Of a DNA stretch of 64,000 nucleotides, positions 34,253 to 46,501 are shown piece after piece (position 1 is the stretch's first letter; each line of letters starts with the position of its first letter). The stretch spans positions 372,001 to 436,000 of the forward strand of contig NW_026252089.1 of the NCBI RefSeq assembly GCF_025399195.1. Direction: 5' to 3'. The stretch comes from Umbelopsis ramanniana AG. Taxonomy: Eukaryota; Mucoromycota; Umbelopsidomycetes; Umbelopsidales; Umbelopsidaceae. Made by a program: the position numbers and the translations under genes. The notes under the pieces were generated by a model. It ran no database searches. It was not told where the DNA came from and saw nothing but the letters and a program-made list of their open reading frames with translations.

Positions 34253-34758
34253 GTTTCATATCCGTATATCATTATTGCTTGGCTCCCACAGCAAGGTTTT
34301 TTTTTTCTATCTACCGTATTTTTTCTTTTATTCCCTCTCCCCCCATTTCTACTTCGTCGATATGTACATTTCATTTCATTCATACTCATCCGCTTATCCC
34401 ATCCGACCGACCCGAAAAGTCCCCCAACCAGACATAGTTACTTCGCTCCTACTTTTCATCAACTTCTCCGCGTCCCCTCCCCCCCCCAAAAGCATGGACT
34501 AGCCCCACCCGCTGGCGAGCAAGGCAGTCGCGTCATTTTCAGCATTCCACGTCAAAAGCAATCCATTAGCCCATCCAAAAAAGTACCCGAAAATGTTACA
34601 GCTAAGACTGACATTCTGCAACCAAAACGCGCAAAAATCTCCAAAAAGATATTGAAAAAAGTAGTATTTCGTTATTTCCATACAGTAATAAATTCACAAA
34701 AGTACATTTCCTCTATTTTGTCCAATGTGAGAGAGCCTCCACCAAGATTCATTCATGT
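34253..34758. other. Convergent 3' spacer, SFP1/CLPTM1
   Basis: This holds the 3' ends of two convergent genes, with pyrimidine-rich tracts and a C8 run near 34482-34490. No other feature was seen. Confidence 0.5.
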
Positions 34759-37280
34759 CTATTTGGTCTTCTTCGTTTCCTTGACTTCTCCCTCTTTGGC
34801 CTTTTCAACCTCTTCAGGTGCAACACCCACTTGGCCGTATTCATTGGCACGAGTGGGGTCGACCTTGTACGCCCAGCGTTGGTACAAGTAGACGAAGAAA
34901 ACAACGTCGTCTCTCAAGCAAGCAAGTCTATGAAGTGTGGGCATCTTGATACAGAAAGCAAACAAGTCATCTGTGGGGGGGTAAGAATGAGTGATAGGAA
35001 GCTAGCCAGTTGGCATTGAACAAGGCTTACCGATAAAAGTGTTGAGTGACTTGTACATGAGAGTCTTCCATGGCATATGTGCGATCTTTGAGAAAACCGG
35101 TTCAATGTTAATTTTAAAAAAATCCATAACCCCCTTTCTCGCAGTTAAGGATAACAACTTACACTTTTCAACTTGTAGTTGATGAACAACTGAGGAGTCA
35201 TGGTGATAAAACCAAACATGTAAACAAAACCGACCAAGGTCTTGAGGACGTATGAGTACCAGCTCTTGTGTTCATCATAGTACAACGAGTAAAGGGCGTA
35301 ACCAGCAAGCAGAGGATAGGCGATCCAGCTGAGATAACGGTATGCCATTTCATCGTATTTCTTGGTCTCGCTCTCTTGCTCAGAAATCTCTTGAGCATCG
35401 GCTTGCAAGCGAATGCGAGGAATCATGGAACCAGGGATACGGTACACCTCATACTTGAGAGCCTTGAACACCTTCCAGACTTCAATCAGCAATCCAAAAC
35501 CTTGTCCTATCAAAATCATCCACGATGTTTCCTGGTTGTTGTCCATGAGATAAAGGAAAATGACGATTTGGAAAAAGATGTTGACGACGATAGTTCGGAC
35601 AGAGACACCGGCGCTATCCTGCTTTTGTCTCCAGAAAGAAATGTCTGCAAGAAAAACGGTGGGTGGTGATGAGTGCCTATCAGGACTATCTTTCACATTG
35701 TGTTGGTCCACTTACCACTCTTGAACGCCAAGAATTCGAAAAGACTGTGCAAAAGACTGACAAAGATAGTGGTTCCGAGCAAGATGGGATTGGTTTCAAG
35801 GAACATGCGCTTCATTTCGTCCATCTCAGAGGCAGTGCTTCCGCCCATAGGTCCAGATGTTTGCTTGTCCATGGCGTCCTCCAATACGGAGTAAAGTTGG
35901 AATTTAACCATGGAAATAGGTGCAAACTGGATGATAAGAGGCAAAGTGCTAATATAAACACAATAATCAGTCCAAACACAGGTTCAAAGAGTGCCTATAA
36001 ACTGGTGCCATACCTGACTGACTCATTCACAGGGTAGGCATATTCGCGGAGGGACCAGAAGTCATTGGGGAAGATAGTAGGGCGGAAGAAACCAAATTTA
36101 CCAGTCTTATCCAAGGCGTTATCGGCATCCAATTGGAAATCTAAAACAAACGTTTGTTGTTATTGAAAATGCTCAATAAACTGACCATCCATTTACTCGC
36201 TTTTCCCACTTACATTTCCACATTTGTGGGCTGACACTTCGCTTGGGAACGACGGTTTTAGCATCGCTAAGAACGGTAATGGTAACGTTGGGGTACCAGT
36301 AAGCAACCATAGGAGCTTTTCGGGTCCAGTTTCCAAGCAAACCGCCCATTCCAGCTTGCTGTTCAGTCTCATCGTAATGAACTGGCTCCTGTACCTCTTC
36401 TTCCTCTACAGCTCCTCCCTTAAGCAGATTCTTTTGCTTAATGATTGATTTCTTGGGATAGAACTTGGTCAAGGCTAATGCGAAAAATTAACAATAAGAA
36501 CACAATCACACATCCATTTATCTCTGATAAGCTCTCACTTACTATGGCGATAGTACACAACACGGTTTTGAATGTAGTCGGGGTGATTGGGGTCGATGGG
36601 AGCGTCGTGATGTCTCAAGAAGATATGAGCGTAAACAGTTCCGTTGTTCTGAATAGTCTAATGGTACACGAACAGCCATTCCACAACACCAAATTAATCT
36701 GTGTACGCGTACATAATTCAAGCCGTGAAGCCTTAAAACTTACCTCGGTAGCAGGAATCTCAACCATTTGTTCACGCTTGTCATCATAGTCACCCCAAGA
36801 GATGTTCTCAGCGTTCCAAATAGGTTTAGCGTTGTAGTCGGTGAAATAAGCATTTTCAGAAGTGTAGACGGTAAGATCCATATGAAGACCAGCAGTCCAC
36901 AAAGGTATAAACGTTTCAGGTAGATCGGCCACGCTAAGGTGAGCGGGAGTGGGGTTGTAAAAGACACCGTTGGGAAGGATAGGGAAGTAATCGGTCGCAA
37001 CGGCCGCCTGTTGCTGTTCGAATGATGCGGAATTAGGAGAAGGCACATTGGGTTGAGCCTCCTTGGCCGGCTGTTGTTGAGCTGATTCACAGATGGGTTT
37101 AGCACTTTGAAGCGATCCTTATGTCTATCATACGTATTACTTACCACCGCCTCCAAACAAGTACCTTGAGACCATCCACATGGCTACCATTTGGAAGATG
37201 GTGCCGCCATACTTTTCGAAGAAGGATCGGTTATCTTCCCGTTGCTGGTTATCACCTGTAGCTCTAGTGGCTTCGGGCAT
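34759..37280 (-). CDS. CLPTM1: CLPTM1-family multi-pass membrane protein
   Basis: CLPTM1-family proteins are ER/Golgi-type multi-pass membrane proteins; in animals, CLPTM1 retains GABA-A receptors and CLPTM1L moves lipids across the ER bilayer. Exons (minus) are 37280-37145, 37081-36744, 36648-36543, 36474-36214, 36140-36014, 35948-35716, 35644-35163, 35085-35031 and 34970-34759, encoding 649 residues. One N-terminal hydrophobic segment (about 24-44) is followed by a large luminal domain with PIDPNHPDYIQNRVVYYRHT, a YPNVTITVL block and NDFWSLREYAYPVNES. Several C-terminal membrane spans follow: FLETNPILLGTTIFVSLLHS, FQIVIFLYLMDN and GFVYMFGFITMTPQLFINYK. The latter part also has MPWKTLMYKSLNTFIDD, which is nearly invariant in the family. 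The end is charged and Lys-rich. The fungal function is not established. Confidence 0.93.
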
Positions 37281-37585
37281 TGTGGCAAGATGGATTCAAC
37301 TAGAAGAACGGACACACTGCACAATAACTGACAGCTCATTGGTGAAACCAAACCTTGAATTGTGTGCACGAAAATGCTGGGACTGAATGTAGGGTCACAA
37401 AATCCAATATCTTCTTGGATCGAAAGCATCACTACTCTGTTCTGAATACGTTTTGCATGACTGACAAGTACATGGAAGAAGTCAATTTTCTTTTTATTCA
37501 TTATTTTAAATTCTTATTTCTTCAAAGGAAGCCGCACGAAAACAAATGATCCAGATGATCAATTTTCTCACTTCTCATGGGAAAT
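37281..37585. other. Short spacer between MPE1-like stop and CLPTM1 start
   Basis: This tandem minus-strand spacer should hold the CLPTM1 promoter and the MPE1-like 3' end. No motif was recognised. Confidence 0.4.
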
Positions 37586-40520
37586 TTAACGCCTATCACG
37601 ACTACGTTGACGTCTCGAATGACGATCACTACTGCGGTGACGGTGACGACTATCTCTGTCTCTTGAATCCCGATGTCGGCTTCGAGAGCTGCGTGATCTA
37701 CTAGATGATCGTTCTCTGCTTCGTCTTTTACTGTCGTGTTCTTTTCTATCACGGTCCGAGGGAGCTGGAGCGGGTTCCTCGTCGAAAATAATCTCGTCCA
37801 ACACACTTTCTACCACACTGTCTACTGGTTGTGCAACATCGTCTGTGTGTCGGGGCCCTGTGGGGGTTGGTGATCGCTTCTTGGAAGGGGAACGGGATCG
37901 CCTTTGTGAGACCGATCTTGAACGTCTTTCAGATGGGGATGGTGAACGTCTTCTAGATCTTGATCGTCTTTTCGATGAAGAGCGGTGAGTGTCGCGATCA
38001 TGGTGACTATGCTTACTAGAGCTTCGGGAGTGATGTCGCTCTGAATAATGATGTCGATCATCCGATTCATGGCGTCTAGGAGATCGAGAACGACTGCTGT
38101 GCCGATTTCGAGACGATCGACGATCATGGCTTGAGGGCTTTTCATGTCGGTCCCGGTCAGCGCGGGGTCCAGTTGGTATATCCTCTATAGTGTTGTTGCC
38201 AGCTTTTTCTTCTTTATGCTCAGCTGTGCTAACTACATCTTGTCTTGTCGGTGTTGAAGGACTATTGTGGTTAGCTCCTTCGACACGTCGCGGTGGAGGT
38301 GGACCAGACGGTTTTGCTCCTCCTCGACCTCCTCCTCGGCCACCCCGTCCGCTAAATCCTCCACGACCAGCGCCAAGGTTCATATTTCCAGGGAATCCAA
38401 ACATCTCCGGTGGAGGGAACGGCGGTGGAAATCCACCAGGTCCAGGAAAGAAGCCGGGGAACCCGCCGGGTGGAGGCATTCCCATACCCATCATGCCTGC
38501 CATCATGGCTGGATTCATTCCAGGTGGCATGCCCATCATGTTGGGAGGCATTCCCATCATACCCATCCAGCCCATATCGCCGCCACCTCCGTTGAAAAAT
38601 TCGTTTTGTTCCATCATGCCTTGTTGTTGAGAAAAGTCGTTGTCGCCGTCATCTTGCTTATTATATGGTTTGTTTTTTTGTACACGTTCTTCAGACTGGA
38701 AAACTTGAATAGGCATGCCGGATGTCGGATACTGTCGAGTAGGTTGAGCATTTCGTTTCGGCGGGGACTGGATAAAATGAGGATACTTAAGGAAAAGTGG
38801 TCTTGACATTGCAGTAAACATCCACTGTAACTTACTTGAGGAACTTCGCTTGAAGCCTGGTTGTCATTTCTAGGTTTATTTTCAGTGCTGTCGGTTTCTA
38901 CAGGAGTTGCTGGTTCCTCTATGATTGCACTGATGGGCTCTTGTGTCGGTGGAAGTTCGAGCGGTTGGTCATCTGGGTCGCCATGCTCATCCTTATACTT
39001 TTGAATGGAGTTTCTCAATGATTTGTTGGGAATAAGCCTGTTAGCATCGACGTCAGTGCTACCACATGAAGGGCAGTTCGGATTGCTTGCTAATGCCGCC
39101 TTGATACCTATGTGTAGTAATGAATTTTTTGTATGTTCAGAAAGATGATGAGCAATGCATTGAATGATTTATCACAGATGGCCCAAAAAAAAAAAAATAG
39201 GAAAAGAGAGGAACGGTAAAGAAAGCATAAACTTTGCAATATCCATATAAAGTAGATATGCAAAGATTATCATTTAAAAGCAAGTAAGTCGCATAAAAGA
39301 TGTGGTCTCTATAGCAGTGCAATGTAGTGTACAAACGCTATGTTCCGCGCACAATTTGTCTGTGCCCCTTGGTTAGTGACATTTGGTTAACTCTGGTTTG
39401 TGAGTATCGTTCGGTAAAGACAAACAAACTTTCATCCAACGGCAGAGCATCCTTGGATGACATAACCTGTAATAAGTAATGAAGTACCCTTTGGGTTTTT
39501 CACGAGATTTTTTTCTCCTCCTCACCCACCATCACCCAAGTAACCTGCTATACGTGTACTGTGGTTTATCCTCGATGACCGTGAGAAAATGTCGCGTAGG
39601 AGAAAGTCAAGTATAGAGACAAATAATATGCTATAGGACCACATCTTTTGCGAAAAACGAAGAGAAAATAGAATAAAAAGAAGCGAAGAATCATCATGAT
39701 AATACGTACATTCTCTACAAAAAGACTTGCCACAGCATGGCACCAACACCGCATCCTTCATCAACTTGTTATCGATCCTGCAGAGAAGTTCTAGTGGAAC
39801 TCTGCTCACTTGTGAAGGCATGATGGCAGTTGCTTGCATTTGCTGAACGCCATTCGCAGGTGTGCTATCGAAGATGGTCAGCATACGCAGTTTTCCTATA
39901 CGTATACTATGGATGAAAATAACACTTACGATCCGTTATTGGTTGCTCGCACATGCACTCCTTTTGGTACATTAGGGCAATAGTATATCCAGTGTCCTGT
40001 GTAAACATTCGTTAGCTCAACCGTGTTTACGTTGCATACGATGGAGAAAGCTGCACATACCCGGCTGGTTGCATTTGTAGCAAACATAACCTGCAGGAGG
40101 TAACTGTGATTCTGGTGGAAGTTGTCCAGGTTGTCTCATCCCAGGCTGCATGTTTTGGTTTCGAGACATTTGTTGCTGCTGCTGTTGTTGTTGCATCATG
40201 AACTGCTGCATCTGCATTTGTTGCTGGTATGACATCATGTTGGGACCATTCATTGCCATCATGGGGTTAAACATGTCTGGCGCCCCCATTCCATGATTCA
40301 TATTGGACATTCCTGTCATTTGATTGTTACGTGGTGGGGGTGATCTGTGTTGCAAATAATGATCAGAGGAGGTGACCTACGCATGGTAGTTTTGCAAATG
40401 GATCAAGGATTCTATAACTTACGATTGCTGGAATTGATCTCGTGTAGGTGACCATGAGTCGTTCTGCTGAAGTATAGCCTGGATTCTCTCATCCTCAGTA
40501 CGGTTGTCTTCTTCAGCCAT
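37586..40520 (-). CDS. MPE1/RBBP6-like zinc-knuckle and RING protein with RS tail
   Basis: Mpe1/RBBP6 is a subunit of the cleavage and polyadenylation factor. Exons (minus) are 40520-40423, 40344-40061, 39996-39930, 39864-39710, 39107-38836 and 38767-37586, encoding 685 residues. The order after the start is: EDERIQAILQQNDSWSPTRD (the post-DWNN linker of Mpe1), a Met/Gln-rich stretch, a CCHC knuckle CYKCNQPGHWIYYC, a RING/U-box (LLCRIDNKLMKDAVLVPCCG, KSFCREC, NPNCPSCGSTD), and the conserved PNKSLRNSI. A Gly/Met/Pro-rich region and a long Arg-Ser tail of about 220 residues follow. The N-terminal DWNN ubiquitin-like domain that defines the family is not visible in 600 bp upstream. The second RING ligand is Asp, not Cys. 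Intron 4 is 602 nt, about eight times the local norm. Confidence 0.85.
39108..39709 (-). other. Unusually long intron (602 nt) in the MPE1-like gene
   Basis: The flanking exons join FCREC to IKAALASNPN as in homologues, so this is one intron. It starts GTACGTATTA and ends ACACATAG (minus). It has no coding content that I recognise. Confidence 0.75.
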
Positions 40521-41148
40521 TGGTCAAAAAAGAAATGAAAGGATCAATGTGACGGGAAGCGATTCTTTTTCTTCACCGCAGCTGTCAGAGATTTGAAGGC
40601 ACACCAACGTCACCAAAACCCAAATTTTTTCATCCTGCAAATTTGGACTCACCCGCCTGTCCTCTCACCACTTTTACCGTGTTGGCCGAATCCCATTTAT
40701 TTTCGCGCTACTTAACCATAGAACATAAGTATAATAGGCAAATATGTACATGTATATGTTTACCTATGTACTATCTGTATGAACCATATTTAAATAGATA
40801 GCGTAGCATAGATCTGAATACTTTGAATGAACTCAGGTGGCAATCTTTTCACTCCGGTTTTCTGGAGACAGGTGCATATGCGTCTTGATTGCATTCACTT
40901 GAAACGTGAAAACTAAAATTAAGGAACGTACGATGGATAATTCCAATCATGTGTCATTAAAAGCTGAGCAAGTTGATATTTTGATTTAAACCAAAGAATG
41001 TAAGTTGCAATGAAAAGCCCTGAGAACCCCAGTCTATTTTCATTTCGCATCTTCTTCTCTTATACTGACACTTGCTGTAAAGAATTTTCTTCTTCAGCAA
41101 AAATCTTGAAACTGACAGTTCGACATATCGGATTTTAATCCCGTTCAA
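40521..41148. promoter_or_regulatory. Divergent promoter region, MPE1-like and four-TM genes
   Basis: These 628 bp separate two divergent starts. Both strands were searched by eye for a DWNN domain or an extra 5' exon and neither was found. Confidence 0.4.
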
Positions 41149-42371
41149 ATGGAGAACCGGGCTGTCCTCAATCTAATTGCATGCCTTGTCTTAATATTAA
41201 GTACGTCGGTGTTCATATTCCAGCTTGTCCAGATAGGATTGTACAATGATTACGCAAAGAAGGTACCAGCATTGTTATTTGTCGTTAACAATCGAGGTTT
41301 CGTGCCACTCATTTCCTTTCCTTTCTTCGCATCATAGGCGGCAATACCAGGATTCATACAAAGTGGTTATAAACCGGTACGTGCATGAAATAGATATCGT
41401 GATTGGCTTCTGTTGCCACACGCTGTAATCCTAACGAAAGTTCGCCTTTATCACCATTTAGTATTTTGTTTGGATTGCTACCTTTTGTATATCGTTCGTG
41501 AGCAGTGTCCTCGTCGGCCTTGCTTGTTGGTGCTGCTATTGTGGATGTTCCACCAAGTTCGTCATTCAGTCGACGAGACTGTTAAGTGGCATCAATTCCA
41601 TGATGACTACTGCTGCACTCCTGTATGTCACATTAACAAGTGGAACAGAGCCCTATTCGGCAGGATTGGTGGACTTTACAAGACCTGCAAAAGGATACAT
41701 TTCATACTGTTCTATGCTCAATCAAGAGAATGACAAGTATTACCCAGCATTATATCATAGGTAAAAGTCTTAACATATCATGCTAAGAATAGAGTAAAAT
41801 GCAAGTTAACTAAAGTGTACATTGCCTAACTAAAAGGTGTTGGGTTTACAACCTGACATGGATCGGCAATATTGCCTTGGCAGCATCCTGGATAGTACTT
41901 TTGATAGTGGGAATGCTCAACACCGAACGGTCCCATCGACACAGCCCTACAAATGATTATGTTGCCAAATTCGAGCAGCATAATGAACACTTGGTCAACA
42001 CCCAAAGAAGCTATCCATTGAGTAACAATAGCAGCTATAACCGACCACGGAAGTACTCTGAACAGTCATTCGCGACGCATAGTCGTGCTGGATCTATGCA
42101 AGCCTTAATGGAAAGACAGGGCCAGCAGACAATGCACCAGGCAGCACCGCCCCTCGTGAATTACGACTCAACAGTAAAAGATTTGAGTGACGTGGAAAAT
42201 GAAGTCGATACACTTCTTCCTCCTATGCCGGAGCAGCCATACCATTCACATCCGGATTATTTTTCCACAACACTTCCGATACGTCCTCCTTCAACTCGCA
42301 CACGGTCAATTCCTCTCACCATGACCACCATTCAAGAGCAACCTTACAGTCAAAAGTACCAAACTGCTTAA
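41149..42371 (+). CDS. Four-TM membrane protein of unknown function
   Basis: Exons are 41149-41262, 41338-41376, 41462-41760 and 41837-42371, encoding 328 residues. Four hydrophobic segments are seen at about 7-29, 53-75, 88-106 and 155-176: LNLIACLVLILSTSVFIFQL, FCISFVSSVLVGLACWCCYC, INSMMTTAALLYVTL and IALAASWIVLLIVGML. The layout (short N-terminus, four spans, long cytoplasmic tail of about 150 residues) resembles MARVEL- or Sur7-like fungal membrane proteins. However, I see neither a MARVEL signature nor the Sur7 Cys motif. A Cys-rich CWCCYCGC cluster at the end of TM2 is a likely palmitoylation site (inference). The tail is polar, with Ser/Pro and possible phosphorylation sites. I do not recognise the family. 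Confidence 0.75.
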
Positions 42372-42980
42372 ACATTGAAGTTGTTATCATGTACAATTAT
42401 TTTCCCTGGCCGCAATACCGCTTGTACAATCACAATCTTGGTCCTCCAAACGCGACCTTTTTGACTTTCGACTAGAAAAAAAAATACCAATACATTATAC
42501 CTTTTTCCTTACGCACAACCCACACTTTTTAAAAAAAGAAAATTAGAATACAAGTGATTTCGTAGAGATATGGCTATTGCACAAACAATCTAGAACTCTT
42601 GACGAAACAGAATAAAAACACTGTAAACTTGTGAAGGTGTGGCAAGTTCATAACTTGTGTTCTTACTTATGCTGAAAATCATGGAAAGCGGTTTCAAAAA
42701 AAAAAAAAAGAAAGTCCAGCTTTTTTCCTGTATACAGCACACCGTCCAACATTTACACTCACGAGGCCGTCTTTGTTTTTGCTGTAAAGACTAAATTCGA
42801 TTGAATCCTTTGTCGTTTGTGAAGGTGGGCACGCTTTTCTTTTGAATCATGGTCCTGATGTGACTCATCGGAGCAACTGCATTGGCAATGCAACATGGAC
42901 TTGAACAATTTTAATGATCCGCCAATTTCTCTGACTTCTTTTCTTGTTAAATTTCTTTGCACGACATTGGAACCCTCCAG
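42372..42980. other. Intergenic spacer, 0.6 kb
   Basis: This is the 3' region of the four-TM gene (A-rich runs near 42478 and 42697) and promoter of the FYR-domain gene. Nothing else was seen. Confidence 0.5.
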
Positions 42981-44612
42981 ATGAGCCCGGTTTCTACTTC
43001 CAACATGAAGCATTCCAAGTTGACCACCACGTCTGCCGTCAAACATACAAAGTCACCGCTCTCGATCTCCCACTTACCACCTACTTCCGATAATGACCCT
43101 CAGTTGAGTGATCATGTAGTCGTCATAGAGAGCACAGTCGCTGCCGAGACTAATGCTGACAAAAGCACGCCAAATAAATACAACCTATTGAAACGAGAAA
43201 TAAAACAACTAGCGGAGGTTGGTATTGTCAATACGTGAGCTGAGGAAAATACATTGAGCATTCAAATTGATACTTGCTTTTCATTGTATAGCGAAACGGT
43301 AGTATGACTCGGAGCCTGGAAAGCGCTAGGAAGAGAATAAAGACATTGCGAAAGGAACGAAGGTATGCAATCGTATCAGAGATGTGGCAGCGATTGATAA
43401 AGCATGTGTTCATTCCAACCTGCTTTCAGTTCATTACTAGACAAAATAGCACGAGCGGAATCTATGATAGCTGCCTCAGACAGTGATGATAGTAGCGATC
43501 TTGCAGATGACCTTGGCTATGACGATGAGAGTGATGGTGATAGTAGCTTAGACTACGCACGATATGGTAGGAATATATAGATAGCTAACATCTTTAATGT
43601 AATGGCCTGACCATTAACCATACTTGGTTGCATCATTATAGGGTCTCAATCAGAAGAAGAAGAAGAAGATATCGATGCTGAAACTACTGACGGATTTTTG
43701 ATACCTGGGTTGAGCAGTAATCGTGTTGCGTATATGACGCCTCAACGCATTAAACCACTTCCAGGATTACGCGAGTCAACGCCTACGCCGTCTTCATCAT
43801 CGCGCAAGACGAGAAGAGTCATGTATGTTGAAAAGGACGAGGAAGGAAATTACCGCCTTCCTGTCCAGATTGGTGCTTTGACTCTCTTGTCACTTGGTCA
43901 AGTGGTGTGGGACAGAGAAGGCTTCCATAATGATCGCTATATATGGCCAATAGGATACAGTGTACAAAGGTAATTGATGTTCTTGTCGCTCAAATTCACA
44001 TAGACTACCTAGTGTTAACTATTTTTTTTTTTTCAAAGATCATATATGAGCATGATAAACCCTGAATCCAATACGATATACACATGTACTATTGAAGATG
44101 GTGGAGATGCTCCACAGGTACGATTATGAGGCAACTGTATAAATTGAATTGACAGACTGATTCATATGTCAACATATTTTTTATGACAGTTTCGCATCAC
44201 ACCAGAAGATGCAAAGGAAGAAGAACTCGTGTCGGGTACTGCTACAGGCGTCTGGACTACGGTGGTTAAACGAGCAAATCAAATCCGTCATCGTGATGTG
44301 TCTAACTCCGTGTCCGGACCAGAATACTTTGGTTTCGCGCATCCAACCATAGCCAAAATGATCCAGGATCTACCTGGAGCGGAACGGTGTGGAAGATACA
44401 AATGGCAGGACCTTGTAGTCGTTATGCCATCCGGTCAAAATGGCTCCCGGTCTCGTAAAGGAGGCAACACTTCAGAATCCAAACAGCCGTCGGGAGAAGA
44501 CCGAGCCAATTCAGCAACAGCGGAAGCTGCTGCAAGCCCCAGTGTGTCTGGCTTGAAATCTCCAACTCCTTCGAGCCCTGCAGCCTCTCTAGCGACCGAC
44601 GAAGTGGAGTAA
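42981..44612 (+). CDS. TBRG1-like nuclear protein with FYRN and FYRC domains
   Basis: FYRN/FYRC domains occur in chromatin proteins such as MLL and TBRG1; outside MLL, TBRG1 is the closest layout. Exons are 42981-43234, 43303-43362, 43430-43566, 43642-43969, 44039-44117 and 44190-44612, encoding 426 residues. A coiled, basic KYNLLKREIKQLA and RIKTLRKERR segment (about 70-120) matches the TBRG1 N-terminal region. It is followed by an acidic stretch (DSDDSSDLADD, EEEEEDID). FYRN is seen as YRLPVQIGALTLLSLG then YIWPIGYSVQRSY. FYRC contains FRITPEDAKEE, ATGVWTTVV and GPEYFGFAHPTIAKMIQ. The Ser/Ala-rich tail is probably disordered. The joint between exons 1 and 2 uses an acceptor at 43302, because the closer one introduces a stop. 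It is inferred to be a chromatin or transcription regulator. Confidence 0.85.
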
Positions 44613-44835
44613 ACAAACAGGCACTCCGAAACAAAGCGCGAAAAAACATAATAAATAATTTCTCCTTTATGCGATACAGTTTTTTGCTGTTTGCAGACGT
44701 TAATATCATGTCAAACATTCTTAACATGCGAGATATCTAACCGTCTAAGATGATGGTATGCTCTTTTACTCGTGTTTTAGATGCAGATGTACATTTTTTT
44801 TTTTCATATTAAATATATTTTCTGACCCCTACACG

Positions 44836-46422
44836 TCATATATCCCAAGTGATTTTCAGAATCTCGCGTTTGACAGTGTTTTTGCCTGATGTTTCAAAGA
44901 CGCTCTGGTATTTGAGTTTATGGTTTTCCTTGTCCTTAGTAGCATCCACACAGGCACAGAACGGTAAGATACCTCCTCCTACACCGAAATACACGGTCTT
45001 ACCAGCCACGTACCTAGCATGATGCAATGTTTAGATCATGAATATAGAGTTGGTAAAGAACATTTAAGAAAGATTAAGCTTTACTTACGCAACACCATCA
45101 GGCTTCTTGAGTGTGTTTTGCAAAACCTTAACTAAGCCAGGAATTGATTCTTCGGAATATACAGTTTCGGAAGTGACAATCATGTCATATTTGTTCAAGT
45201 TGTCGGAGAGGTTCATTGCGTTCTAAGAACAAAAGTGGCGTGTTAAACAAATAGGAAAATGGGTAAACGAGAATATCGCATAATTTAGGTTCAGGAAAGA
45301 AGAGTCTTGCTTTTTGGTGGGGTGAAATGACATCTCGGATGTTGGAAACGCAATACTTACGGTTAGCGACTGCCATTCTCCAAAATAACATTGACTTCTT
45401 TGGCTGAGTTTGCTGAGAATATCAGGTGCTTGTGTTTCCGAGATCTCTAGCTCTGCGTCTGCCGAGTCCATCTCCTCTTCATCGGCGTGCGGCTCGTCTT
45501 CGTCTTCGTCTTCGTCATCCTGGCCGTCATGGTCTAGAATATTGGCGTTATCCTGAGGTAAGCCATTATGTTCGATTCCAGGCTCTTCATCTTCAGCACT
45601 AGCTTCACTTGGAGCAACAACCGTATTAAGTATAATGTTGGGTATGGTGATGTATTGTAAAACCTGCTCGTTGTAATCTTGAAAGTCGACTTGGTTCGAC
45701 TCGTGGCGCATCAATAGATAGATTCCGGGTAAGGCTGATCCACAGCCCAACTGTTGGAGGATCAATGTTCAGCTAGCGCCAAAACCATCAGGATATAATT
45801 TAGCCGACTTACCTCTAAAACCTTCTTATTTGTCAGTGAACTATCATCCATCTTGGTATGCATAAATTCCACTAAATCTATGGAGCATTCCCAGGTTTTG
45901 AAACCGCCTTCGTAAATTCCCTTGATCAAATCGGTGTTTCCAGCCATTTCTATCATTGGCGTTTGCTCCGCTTCGAGATCATCTTGCCTTGCAATTTGAA
46001 ACTTGACGTCGGCAAGGGTGCGCTTGTACATGGTGTAAGCGATGGACGACATAGTAACACGATCTGCCTGTAAAGTATCTGGCAATTTCATAGCCTAAAG
46101 TAGAAGCAGGCGTGATTCATGAGCTTATTGAGAACCAGCGAAAAAAAGTTTTTCCTAACACAGGAATTTAAAGGTTCAATGGTAAAAACTAACCTCAATG
46201 TCAAACTTGGCAGCCTGCATTCTGTCGCTTTCTACGTGCTCAACTTCAGATTCCGTCTTCAGTGAAATGGCTTGAATGCCAGTATCCAATTGTTCGTCTT
46301 CATTATCAGAATCCGGGTTCTATCAAAGGGTGTGCAAAATGTTAGCGCATTGTAACTATTGCTTCTAAGGAAGGTAAGAGCATGCACGGGAAGCTTACAG
46401 AGAAGTTAAAGCGGAATGCCAT
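44836..46422 (-). CDS. HPM1: Protein-histidine N-methyltransferase (METTL18/HPM1)
   Basis: Hpm1/METTL18 methylates a histidine of ribosomal protein uL3, tuning ribosome assembly and elongation. Exons (minus) are 46422-46399, 46319-46194, 46094-45813, 45750-45361, 45222-45089 and 45013-44836, encoding 377 residues. The seven-beta-strand SAM fold is clear: WECSIDLVEFM, motif I VLELGCGSALPGIYLL, and motif II VDFQDYNEQVL. Then come PNIILNTV, CYFGEWQSL, a DMIVTSETVYSEESIPGLV acidic strand, and YVAGKTVYFGVGGGI with a final FETSGKNTVKREILKI. Between the PNI and CYFGEW motifs sits an insert of about 70 residues, dominated by Asp/Glu, within the catalytic fold. The first exon is 24 nt. The gene converges on the FYR-domain gene. 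Confidence 0.92.
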
Positions 46423-46501
46423 AGTTTTCTCGTAACAATGTTAAGTTGCCAGTGTAATTTTTTTGCCTGAGCTCGCCCAAGAAAAAAAAAATTCTTAGGT
46501 C

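Noticed and set aside
40521-41148. Possible upstream exons with a DWNN domain for the MPE1-like gene
   Set aside because: I read the reverse strand through this interval and found no DWNN-like sequence; the next gene starts divergently at 41149.
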